Assembly (NCBI GenBank): GCA_025869455.1
Contig: JAOZVT010000733.1
Coordinates: forward strand, 1 to 6,247
From: Prosthecobacter sp.
GTDB taxonomy: Bacteria > Verrucomicrobiota > Verrucomicrobiia > Verrucomicrobiales > Verrucomicrobiaceae
Length of the DNA: 6,247 nt
Reading direction: 5' to 3'
Position numbers and translations under genes: made by a program. Each line of letters begins with the position of its first letter. Position 1 is the stretch's first letter. Under the pieces are notes generated by a model. That model was not told the origin of the DNA, ran no database searches, and was given only the letters and a program-made list of their open reading frames with translations. Positions 1 through 6,047 of this stretch are shown piece after piece.

Positions 1-25
1 AGTCTGGGGCTTCATTTTCCTGACC

Positions 26-1999
26 ATGCAAAGCCTTTGGAACGATACAGAAGCCGCCTCTATCGAAACCGACCTGCTGGGCCAGCGCGTCTATACCAGC
101 CGCCTGCTCGGGCGTAATCCTGCCCTGGTGCTCCACGGGGGCGGCAATACCTCCGTCAAAGTCACTGAAAAGGACTACTTTGGCGATGATGTGGACCTCT
201 GCTACGTGAAGGGTAGTGGCTGGGATCTCGGCACGATTGAGCGCGAGGGCTTCTCCCCGGTTCGCCAGGATGCTTTGGTGAAAATGTCCAAATTGGCCAC
301 GATGAGTGATGCCGACATGGTTCTGCAGCAGCGTGCGGCCATGACCAATCCGAATGCTCCTGCGGCTAGCATTGAGGCCATCTTGCATGCCATTCTGCCC
401 TTCCGCTTTGTGGATCACAGTCATGCGAATGCCATTTCCGCTCTCACATGCAATGCTGAGGGGGAGGTACGGGTGAAGGAAGTTTTTGGCAATCGGGTGA
501 TCATTGTCCCCTACGTGATGCCGGGTTTCATCTTGGCTAAAACCGTGGCTGATCTCATCGCTGGTCGCGATCTCCGGGCTGAAGGCATCCAAGGCATGGT
601 TTTGCTGAAGCATGGCCTGTTCACCTTCGATGACGACGCTCGCAAGAGCTACGAACTGCATATCGAGATGGTAACGATGGCGGAAGAATACCTCGCCACG
701 AAGAGTGGTGGATTCCAGCCTGCATTGGTTGAAACGGCCGAGGATCTCAAAGCACTCGCCACACTTCGTCAGGCTGTCTCAAAAGTTCGCGGATTCCCAC
801 AGATCGCTCGTCTGAATGCTACACCTGAAGCTGTCGGTTACGCTAGCCTCCCTGGCGCGGCTGACTTTGGGACTCGCGGCCCTCTGACTCCAGACCACAG
901 CATCCGCACCAAGCGCGCTCCGGCTTTCATTGGCGAAGACATCGCGACCTCTGTGAAACAATTTGCGGATGACTATGCGGCCTATTTCAACCACAACGCC
1001 AGCGGTCACACCATGCTGGACGCTGCCCCGCGTTTCGCCCTGTGGCCAAACAAAGGCGTGGTTAGTTTTGGCGATACCTTGAAGGATGCGAAGATTGTCG
1101 CAGACATCTCAGAATCCACCGCCGCAACGGTGCAACTCGCTGAAGCAGTCGGCGGCTGGGAACCTCTGCCTGAGAAAGATATTTTCGAAATCGAGTATTG
1201 GGAACTTGAGCAGGCAAAGCTGCGCAAAGGCCCAGCACGGAAGGTGCATCAGGGGAAAGTGGCTCTCGTCACTGGTTGTGCCGCAGGTATCGGCTTTGCC
1301 ATCGCTGAAAGTCTTGCTGAACAGGGCGCTCAAGTCGTGGGTCTGGATATCGACAAGGACATCCCTGAGATCATGAAAAAGATCGGCGGCATCGGCATTG
1401 TGGTGAACCTCACGGAAGACCAGCCTGTGCAGGAAGCCATTGAGTTCGTGGTGCGTGAGTTCGGCGGTATCGACATCGTCGTGAGCAACGCCGGGATTTT
1501 TCCGAAAAACGAGCATCTCGACGTCATGGCGCAGACCGATTGGGACCGCACCATCTCGATCAACCTCACCAGCCATCAAAAGCTGATGAATAAGGTGATT
1601 CCTTTTGTGAAGCTGGGCTTGGATGCCAGCATCATTTTCGTGGGAAGCCGCAATTTCAAGGCTCCTGGCCCAGGCGCTTCGGCTTACTCATGCAGCAAGG
1701 CCGCTCTCACCCAGCTCTGCCGTGTCGCATCCTTGGAACTGGCCCCTTACCGCATCCGCGTGAACATCGTTCATCCAGACGCCGTGTTTGACACCAAACT
1801 CTGGACTCCTGAAGCTCTACAACGCAGTGCCGAACGCTACGGCATGACGGTGGACGAGTACAAGACAAAGAACCTCATGAAGGTGGAGATCAAGAGCAAG
1901 GACATCGGCAACATGGTCTCCGCCATGGCCTCACCTCTCTTCTCCAAAGTCACCGGCGCTCAGATCCCCGTGGATGGCGGAAATGATCGGGTGATCTAG
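26..1999 (+). CDS. Bifunctional class II aldolase / short-chain dehydrogenase fusion
   Basis: A 657-residue two-domain protein, probably cytoplasmic. The N-terminal half (about residues 15-230) is a class II aldolase/adducin domain: phosphate-binding loop GGGNTS at 38-43, KGSG at 62-65, and candidate divalent-metal ligands H131 and H133 (HSH) and H196 (KHG). The C-terminal part (about 410-657) is a classical SDR: nucleotide-binding TGCAAGIG at 416-423, NAG at 488-490, and catalytic S541, Y554 and K558 (YSCSK). The fusion resembles rhamnulose-1-phosphate aldolase/lactaldehyde dehydrogenase proteins (RhaD/RhaE type), in which the aldolase cleaves a ketose phosphate and the SDR oxidises or reduces the aldehyde. 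Its length is slightly below the roughly 670-700 usual for that family. No rhamnose isomerase or kinase lies nearby, so the true substrate is open. The frame is open upstream to the window edge with no stop, but the N-terminus MQSLWND fits the family start, so the ATG at 26 is preferred. No Shine-Dalgarno is visible. Confidence 0.93.
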   Translation: MQSLWNDTEAASIETDLLGQRVYTSRLLGRNPALVLHGGGNTSVKVTEKDYFGDDVDLCYVKGSGWDLGTIEREGFSPVRQDALVKMSKLATMSDADMVLQQRAAMTNPNAPAASIEAILHAILPFRFVDHSHANAISALTCNAEGEVRVKEVFGNRVIIVPYVMPGFILAKTVADLIAGRDLRAEGIQGMVLLKHGLFTFDDDARKSYELHIEMVTMAEEYLATKSGGFQPALVETAEDLKALATLRQAVSKVRGFPQIARLNATPEAVGYASLPGAADFGTRGPLTPDHSIRTKRAPAFIGEDIATSVKQFADDYAAYFNHNASGHTMLDAAPRFALWPNKGVVSFGDTLKDAKIVADISESTAATVQLAEAVGGWEPLPEKDIFEIEYWELEQAKLRKGPARKVHQGKVALVTGCAAGIGFAIAESLAEQGAQVVGLDIDKDIPEIMKKIGGIGIVVNLTEDQPVQEAIEFVVREFGGIDIVVSNAGIFPKNEHLDVMAQTDWDRTISINLTSHQKLMNKVIPFVKLGLDASIIFVGSRNFKAPGPGASAYSCSKAALTQLCRVASLELAPYRIRVNIVHPDAVFDTKLWTPEALQRSAERYGMTVDEYKTKNLMKVEIKSKDIGNMVSAMASPLFSKVTGAQIPVDGGNDRVI

Positions 2000-2000
2000 G

Positions 2001-2078
2001 ATGAGCAAGCCACCAGCTTTCACATCAGTCGCTGCTCCCCATTTTCCCGATAGCGCTTTGGCCTTCTTCAAGCGATAA
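2001..2078 (+). CDS. Doubtful 25-codon micro-ORF between aldolase and methyltransferase
   Basis: An ATG one base after the aldolase stop (TAG-G-ATG) opens 25 codons ending in TAA at 2076-2078. The peptide begins MSKPPAFTSV and ends ALAFFKR; it has no membrane segment or motif I recognise. It is in the same frame as the downstream methyltransferase, whose ATG lies only two codons past this stop. Its stop overlaps the AAAGGG (2077-2082) that is the best ribosome site for the methyltransferase. This arrangement could allow translational coupling, or it could be the remains of a longer methyltransferase N-terminus, or chance. There is no independent evidence that it is translated. Confidence 0.17.
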   Translation: MSKPPAFTSVAAPHFPDSALAFFKR

Positions 2079-2084
2079 AGGGAC

Positions 2085-2975
2085 ATGCGCTCCGACTTTT
2101 ATCGCAAGCCCACAGGCTCTCGCACACCTCCACGTTCTGGCCCACGCCCTCCACAGGGGCGGGGAGCAGGGGCTGGGCCTGCGTCAGGGGCGAAGCAGGA
2201 TCACAGTAAGGGCGGGACTTCCTGGGAGAAGTCGGCCGACTGGTATGACCGCATTTTGGGCGAACGTGGTTCGGAGTTGTATCAGGCGGTGGTGATTCCG
2301 CAGGCGATGGACCTGTTGAAGCCTCAACGGGGCGAACACATTTTGGATCTTGGTTGTGGGCAGGGCGTTTTCTCCCGGGCCATGGCGGACAAGGGGGCCA
2401 AGGTAACAGGCGTGGATGCCGCGACGACCCTGATCGAAAAAGCCCGCACTTACCGGAGTCGGACACCGATTCGTTATCATGCCCGGGATGCCGCCGAGCT
2501 GAGTGGACTGGGTGAATTTGATGCGGCTTCGGCCATTCTTTGCCTGCAAAACATGGAGCATCTGGATACTGTGATTGCCGCCACGGCAGCAGTTTTGAAG
2601 CCGGGAGGACGCATGCTTTGGGTGCTGAATCATCCGGCCTTTCGCATCCCCCGCCAATCGTCTTGGGGCAATGAAGAGGAGCGGAAGATCCAGTATCGCC
2701 GGGTGGATGCTTATAGCAGCACTTTGGGCATTCCCATCCTGATGCACCCAGGACAGGTCGATAGCGAAAGCACGATCAGTTTCCACCGCAGTTTTGAAAC
2801 GCTGACTAGCTGTGGCTTTAAGGCTGGCTTATCCATGATTGGGTTGGGCGAATGGTATTCGCACAAAGAAAGCCAGCCAGGGCCGCGCGCTCGGGCGGAA
2901 AATCGTGCTAGAAAAGAGTTTCCGCTGTTTCTTGCGCTTTTGTGGCAAAAGTCAGCCGTCACAACCAACGTTTAA
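2085..2975 (+). CDS. Class I SAM-dependent methyltransferase with basic Pro/Gly-rich N-terminal tail
   Basis: A 296-residue protein with a Rossmann-type methyltransferase core. SAM-binding motif I is ILDLGCGQG at 86-94, and the acidic residue after strand 2 is D111 in VTGVDAA. A motif II-like RDAAEL lies at 134-139, the strand-4 region FDAASAILCLQNMEHL at 145-160, and LKPGG at 171-175. The later stretch LNHPAFRIPRQSSWG (181-195), followed by a YRRVDAY segment, resembles a family of uncharacterised bacterial methyltransferases; the methyl acceptor is unknown. Residues 1-47 are an added low-complexity tail rich in Pro, Gly, Arg and Lys, with the conserved part starting near WEKSADWYD (47-55). 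The ATG at 2085 follows AAAGGG with only two bases between, shorter than ideal. The next in-frame Met (M75) would remove the fold's first helix, so 2085 is preferred. The cytochrome gene follows 15 bases after the stop, suggesting cotranscription. Confidence 0.9.
   Translation: MRSDFYRKPTGSRTPPRSGPRPPQGRGAGAGPASGAKQDHSKGGTSWEKSADWYDRILGERGSELYQAVVIPQAMDLLKPQRGEHILDLGCGQGVFSRAMADKGAKVTGVDAATTLIEKARTYRSRTPIRYHARDAAELSGLGEFDAASAILCLQNMEHLDTVIAATAAVLKPGGRMLWVLNHPAFRIPRQSSWGNEEERKIQYRRVDAYSSTLGIPILMHPGQVDSESTISFHRSFETLTSCGFKAGLSMIGLGEWYSHKESQPGPRARAENRARKEFPLFLALLWQKSAVTTNV
2154..2191 (+). repeat. Three direct copies of CAGGGGC inside the methyltransferase 5' end
   Basis: The heptamer CAGGGGC occurs at 2154-2160, 2167-2173 and 2185-2191, at 13- and 18-base steps, in a G-rich stretch coding for the Gly/Ala/Arg-rich tail. 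The steps are not multiples of three for the first pair, so the repeat is at the DNA level and not a repeated peptide. It may simply reflect low-complexity expansion. Confidence 0.5.
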
Positions 2976-2990
2976 CGGGCTAGATTCATT

Positions 2991-3440
2991 ATGATGAAAT
3001 CCATCGTTTCCATTTTTGCTCTGGGTCTTTTCCTCGTGGCTTGTGCCAGCAAGCCGAAAGCGGCTCCTGAACATCCCGTGGAGGCGCTGGCTGGGCGCGA
3101 CTATTTTGTGACTTATGTAAAGCCAATCCTGGAAACGCAGTGCCTGCGTTGCCACCAGGGTGCTCATCCGCCAGCGGGATTATCCCTGGTCCAGCGCAGT
3201 GGGGCATTTGCTCCGCGTAAGCGTGATCGTGCCTTCATCGTGCCGGGTGACCCAGGTGCCAGCTTGTTGTTAGCAGCGGTATCTCGTGAGGGTACTCACC
3301 CCCTGATTATGCCCAGATTGGACATCACCCTAACCGATGATGATATCGGGGCGTTGTACGAATGGATCGAAGATGGTGCATACTGGCCTGACAATCCAGA
3401 TGGTTTTCTCCAGCCGCGATACAACATTGAGAATCCTTGA
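2991..3440 (+). CDS. Small c-type cytochrome lipoprotein (planctomycete/verrucomicrobial cytochrome C domain)
   Basis: A 149-residue exported protein. Residues 1-18 form a lipoprotein signal: Lys3, a hydrophobic core, then lipobox LVAC with the acylated cysteine at C18. The mature part carries one haem-binding motif CLRCH (C51, C54, H55), with M107 in IMPRL a plausible distal haem ligand. A segment ending LTDDDIGALYEWIEDGAYWP (114-133) matches the usual end of this domain (T-x-x-E/D-I-x-x-L-x-x-W-I-x-x-G-A-x-W). The domain is typical of Planctomycetes and Verrucomicrobia, where it is often the N-terminal part of much larger proteins; here it stands alone. It is probably membrane-anchored and facing the periplasm, in electron transfer or as a haem-bearing partner; the actual role is unknown. 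Two adjacent ATGs (2991 and 2994) are possible starts, and no clear Shine-Dalgarno is seen. A weak 5-bp hairpin (3435-3439 with 3446-3450) spans the stop and lacks a T-run. Confidence 0.88.
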   Translation: MMKSIVSIFALGLFLVACASKPKAAPEHPVEALAGRDYFVTYVKPILETQCLRCHQGAHPPAGLSLVQRSGAFAPRKRDRAFIVPGDPGASLLLAAVSREGTHPLIMPRLDITLTDDDIGALYEWIEDGAYWPDNPDGFLQPRYNIENP

Positions 3441-3487
3441 TTTTACAAGGCTTTCAGGCGCATTGAGAGCCAAGTAATACGATTCTG

Positions 3488-3539
3488 ATTTTTGTGCTTT
3501 TTTGTGTCAAATGAGTGGGTCTGTCACAAAAATACCCAC
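3488..3539. promoter_or_regulatory. Repeat cluster upstream of the aminotransferase, possible operator or leader structure
   Basis: The octamer TTTTTGTG occurs at 3489-3496 and 3499-3506, exactly 10 bases (one helical turn) apart. Its inverse, CACAAAAA, lies at 3525-3532. With one more base, ATTTTTGTG (3488-3496) and CACAAAAAT (3525-3533) form a perfect 9-bp inverted repeat. A second stem, GTGGGT (3515-3520) with ACCCAC (3534-3539), interlocks with the first, so the two pairings exclude each other. This could be a regulator site or a switching leader for the aminotransferase gene. The sequence is A/T-rich, so chance is possible. I could not assign a convincing -35/-10 promoter in 3441-3571. 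Confidence 0.35.
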
Positions 3540-3557
3540 ATGCGCCAGTTTGCGCGT
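3540..3557 (+). other. Short hairpin just upstream of the aminotransferase start region
   Basis: ATGCGC (3540-3545) can pair with GCGCGT (3552-3557), five Watson-Crick pairs plus one T-G pair in RNA, around the loop CAGTTT. It ends 14 bases before the ATG at 3572 and 56 bases before the ATG at 3614. It may lie in the mRNA leader. No T-run follows, so it is not a standard terminator for the cytochrome gene. Confidence 0.3.
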
Positions 3558-3613
3558 AGCTGAGATGTAGGATGCTCGGCAATGTCATCGTTGTCCTCAC
3601 CAACCAATTTCAC

Positions 3614-4993
3614 ATGGGCAAAGAATACGACACTACTCCGAAAACCGTCCCGCATGTTGCGACGAAATATCGCACGATCTGCACGCCGGTACCACATCCA
3701 GATTCAATTCAACACATCGAGCGGAGTCGTAAGTATGAGCCGTTTTCCATGCGCGGCATGCCTCCCATCGTTTGGGATCGCGCCGAGGACATCTCGGTCT
3801 ATGATAAATATGGCAATCGCTGGCTCGACTGGAGCAGTGGCGTGCTGGTGACAAACTGCGGTCATGGTGTTCCAGAAGTTCGTCAGGCGATCATTGACCA
3901 AGTCAACAGCGGGCTGATTCATAACTATGTTTTTCCAAGTGAAGAGCGTCCACTGCTGTGTGAACTCATCGCCAGTGTCTCACCGGAGCCTCTGAAGAAA
4001 GTGTTCCTACTCAGCACGGGTAGTGAGGCTACGGAATGCGCCATCAAGCTGAGCCGCGCTCATGGCATCGCCGTTGGTGGGAAGGAAAAGATCGGCATCA
4101 TTGGTTTTGATCGTGGTTACCACGGACGCACCTTAGCTTCTCAGCAAGCTGGCGGCATGGGCGGACAAAAAACCTGGATCGTCAATATGGACCCAGCCAT
4201 CATCAATGTGCCGTTCCCAGATGGATATTGGGAAGATGACAGCAGCTTTGATGGTTTCCTGAAAGCCGTGGAGGCTAGTGGCATGAAGCCGAGCCAGATC
4301 GCCGGTGTCATCATGGAAAGCTATCAGGGCGTGGGGCCTGACTTTGCTCCAGTGGAGTATATCCAGAAGTTGCGCGCTTGGTGTACCGAACATGATGTGG
4401 TGCTGACCTTTGACGAAGTGCAGTCCGGCTTTGGCCGCACCGGCAAGTTTTGGGCCTTTGAGCATTATGGCGTGGTGCCAGATCTGATTTGCTGTGGCAA
4501 AGGCATTTCTTCTTCTCTGCCGCTGGCTGCTGTGATTGGCCGCCAAGACATCATGGATCAATTTCCCCCAGGGTCGATGACCAGCACGCATTCTGGCAAT
4601 CCAGTGTGTTGTGCCGCTGCTCTGGCAAACATCCGCAAGATTCTGGATGACGATCTTACTGGCAATGCTGCGAGTCTGGAGCCTGTGCTCTTGGCTGGTT
4701 GCAAGGCCATTCAGGCAAAGCATCCTGAGTTCATCGGCAATGTGACCTGCGCTGGATTGGTGGCAGGTCTTCAGACCGTGAAGCGCGGTACAAAGACCCC
4801 AGATCATGATCTGGCGCACCGGGTGATCGAGCTTTGCTATCAAAAAGGTCTCCTCTTCTTTGCACCAGTCGGAGCTTGGGGACAGACGGTGAAAATCTGT
4901 CCTCCTCTGACCATTCCGCAGGAGGCTCTGGAAGAAGGTCTGGCCGTGCTAGCTGAAGCTTTCGATGAAGCTGCGGCAGAATTGACTGCCTAA
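3614..4993 (+). CDS. Class III (GabT/ArgD-like) PLP-dependent aminotransferase
   Basis: A fold-type I, PLP-dependent aminotransferase of the class III group (4-aminobutyrate, acetylornithine and related amino-group transferases), probably cytoplasmic. Numbering from the ATG at 3572 (subtract 14 for the start given here): phosphate-cup STGSEA at 148-153, GYHGRT at 182-187, PLP-pyridine aspartate D281 in FDEVQSGFGRTG (280-291), Schiff-base lysine K310 in LICCGKG, and the C-terminal VKICPPLTI at 440-448. The in-frame ATG at 3572 would give 473 residues, but its extra N-terminus (MLGNVIVVLTNQFH) looks unrelated to the family. MGKEYDTTPKTVPHVATKYR resembles family N-termini as I recall them, so 3614 is preferred; neither start has a good Shine-Dalgarno. 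Compared with E. coli GabT, the position of Glu211 is Val (V254) and that of Arg398 is Lys (K441), so GABA specificity should not be assumed. Transcription ends at the hairpin 24 bases downstream. Confidence 0.92.
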   Translation: MGKEYDTTPKTVPHVATKYRTICTPVPHPDSIQHIERSRKYEPFSMRGMPPIVWDRAEDISVYDKYGNRWLDWSSGVLVTNCGHGVPEVRQAIIDQVNSGLIHNYVFPSEERPLLCELIASVSPEPLKKVFLLSTGSEATECAIKLSRAHGIAVGGKEKIGIIGFDRGYHGRTLASQQAGGMGGQKTWIVNMDPAIINVPFPDGYWEDDSSFDGFLKAVEASGMKPSQIAGVIMESYQGVGPDFAPVEYIQKLRAWCTEHDVVLTFDEVQSGFGRTGKFWAFEHYGVVPDLICCGKGISSSLPLAAVIGRQDIMDQFPPGSMTSTHSGNPVCCAAALANIRKILDDDLTGNAASLEPVLLAGCKAIQAKHPEFIGNVTCAGLVAGLQTVKRGTKTPDHDLAHRVIELCYQKGLLFFAPVGAWGQTVKICPPLTIPQEALEEGLAVLAEAFDEAAAELTA

Positions 4994-5017
4994 CCAAGGG
5001 TTCTTTTCTCTCCCAAT

Positions 5018-5052
5018 AAAAATCCCATGACTGTTTGGTCATGGGATTTTTT
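5018..5052. terminator. Strong bidirectional Rho-independent terminator
   Basis: A perfect 14-bp inverted repeat (5018-5031 with 5038-5051) encloses the 6-base loop TGTTTG. The core ATCCCATGAC is flanked by five A on the left and six T on the right (5047-5052). Read on either strand, it gives a stable stem followed by a U-run. It sits between two convergent genes, 24 bases after the aminotransferase stop and 56 bases beyond the dehydrogenase stop on the other strand, as expected for a shared terminator. Confidence 0.93.
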
Positions 5053-5108
5053 GTATCCAGGGAGATTGGAGCAACAACGGATCGTCGTTACCCAGACCCT
5101 CTCAAAGT

Positions 5109-5993
5109 TTACGCGTGCCGCCCTTTGAACGTTAATTCGGCAATGCCGGACTTGTCCAGATCACCGAGACCCAGGCTAACCATCTTTTGATATTGAGCCA
5201 TGGTGGCTAGGTTGAGCGGAAGATTGAGGCCAACACTTTCCGCCATGCTACCAGCGATTCCGCTGTCTTTAGCTGCATGTTCGGCGGAGAACCAGCAGTC
5301 GTGCTCACGCGCTACCATATCCGCACTATCGGTTTCCAGAACGCGGCTGTTGGCTCCGGTTTGGCTGAAAACTTCTCGAATCATGTCCAGGTCATGTCCG
5401 AGTGCTGCGGCAAGGCCCAGGCCTTCGGCAAGGCCAGCGGTATTGATGTTCATGACCATGTTGACCAGGGCTTTGACCTCCGCTGCACGCCCAGCTCCGC
5501 CAATGAAACGACGGTTCAGACTGATTTGTTCCAGGATGGGGAGGACGTCATTATAGACAGCTTCGTCTCCAGCCAGCATGAGATAGAGTTTACCCTCACG
5601 CGCATGGCTGATGCTGGAGGCCATGCTGGCTTCCAAGCTATTGGCACCCATGGCTTTGGCGGCTTCATACACTTCACGATGGATGCCTGGGGAGACAGTA
5701 GCACAGTTGATGAATGTTTTGCCTTCGGCATTCATCAAAAGGTTATCACCAGGGCCAAAAAAGATGTTCCGCATGGACTCGTCATTGGTGACGACCGTGA
5801 AGATAACATCTGCTGCTGCGGTCACTTCCGCCAAGGTTTCTGGAGCCGCGCAGTAGAGTTCTGAAGCTAAGGAATTCGAGAGAAGCCGATGATGATCATA
5901 GACGGCTGTGATCTGGTAACCGCATTCTTTGAGACGACGGGCCATATTGGCGCCCATGCGTCCGACTCCGACAAAAGCGATGGTCTTTTTCAT
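5109..5993 (-). CDS. NAD(P)-dependent beta-hydroxyacid dehydrogenase family oxidoreductase (3-hydroxyisobutyrate dehydrogenase-like)
   Basis: A 294-residue protein, the usual length for the 3-hydroxyisobutyrate / tartronate-semialdehyde / succinic-semialdehyde reductase family, probably cytoplasmic. It has an N-terminal Rossmann dinucleotide fold with GVGRMG at 9-14, then the all-helical C-terminal domain with the catalytic lysine K174 and N178 in KALVN, and KD at 242-243, which in the family contacts cofactor and substrate. The substrate-loop motif normally close to DAPVSGG is instead EASMASS (121-127), followed by AREGKLYLM. I believe related divergent members exist, so this probably marks a subfamily and not a dead enzyme. 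The reaction is reversible conversion between a hydroxyacid and a semialdehyde; the substrate is not determinable here. No Shine-Dalgarno is visible before the ATG (5991-5993). The gene upstream on the same strand ends 54 bases away, so the two may share a transcript. Confidence 0.92.
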   Translation of the reverse strand: MKKTIAFVGVGRMGANMARRLKECGYQITAVYDHHRLLSNSLASELYCAAPETLAEVTAAADVIFTVVTNDESMRNIFFGPGDNLLMNAEGKTFINCATVSPGIHREVYEAAKAMGANSLEASMASSISHAREGKLYLMLAGDEAVYNDVLPILEQISLNRRFIGGAGRAAEVKALVNMVMNINTAGLAEGLGLAAALGHDLDMIREVFSQTGANSRVLETDSADMVAREHDCWFSAEHAAKDSGIAGSMAESVGLNLPLNLATMAQYQKMVSLGLGDLDKSGIAELTFKGRHA

Positions 5994-6025
5994 ATTGGGA
6001 CTGGTTGGGGGAACGATGATGAAGA

Positions 6026-6040
6026 TGGCATGTGATGCCA
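6026..6040. other. Small perfect hairpin in the 54-base gap before the dehydrogenase
   Basis: TGGCAT (6026-6031) and ATGCCA (6035-6040) form a 6-bp perfect inverted repeat with a 3-base loop, 7 bases past the stop of the upstream minus-strand gene. On the minus strand no U-run follows, so it is not a clear terminator. It could be a weak processing or pausing structure, or chance. Confidence 0.35.
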
Positions 6041-6047
6041 GATTTGT

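Noticed and set aside
1109..1579. 156-codon minus-strand open frame
   Set aside because: It lies wholly inside the aldolase-dehydrogenase gene, opposite well-conserved SDR motifs; the translation has no recognisable domain, so it is a shadow frame.
2184..2786. 200-codon minus-strand open frame
   Set aside because: It lies antisense to the methyltransferase core including the SAM motif; no ribosome site and no domain.
3435..3450. Hairpin CCTTG/CAAGG at the cytochrome stop codon as a terminator
   Set aside because: Only five pairs with an A/T loop and no T-run after it; too weak to call.
3451..3480. CTTTCA with TAATAC 18 bases later as a sigma-70 promoter
   Set aside because: Both boxes match the consensus poorly, and this group's promoter consensus is not well known to me; such matches arise easily by chance.
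4133..4843. 236-codon minus-strand open frame
   Set aside because: It lies opposite the aminotransferase, covering its PLP-binding motifs; rich in His, Arg and Ser as antisense frames are, with no domain seen.
5074..5096. AACG/CGTT short inverted repeat between terminator and dehydrogenase stop
   Set aside because: Only four pairs; expected by chance in this length of sequence.
5277..5864. 195-codon plus-strand open frame
   Set aside because: It lies antisense to the beta-hydroxyacid dehydrogenase, whose motifs are clear on the minus strand; no family recognised in the antisense product.
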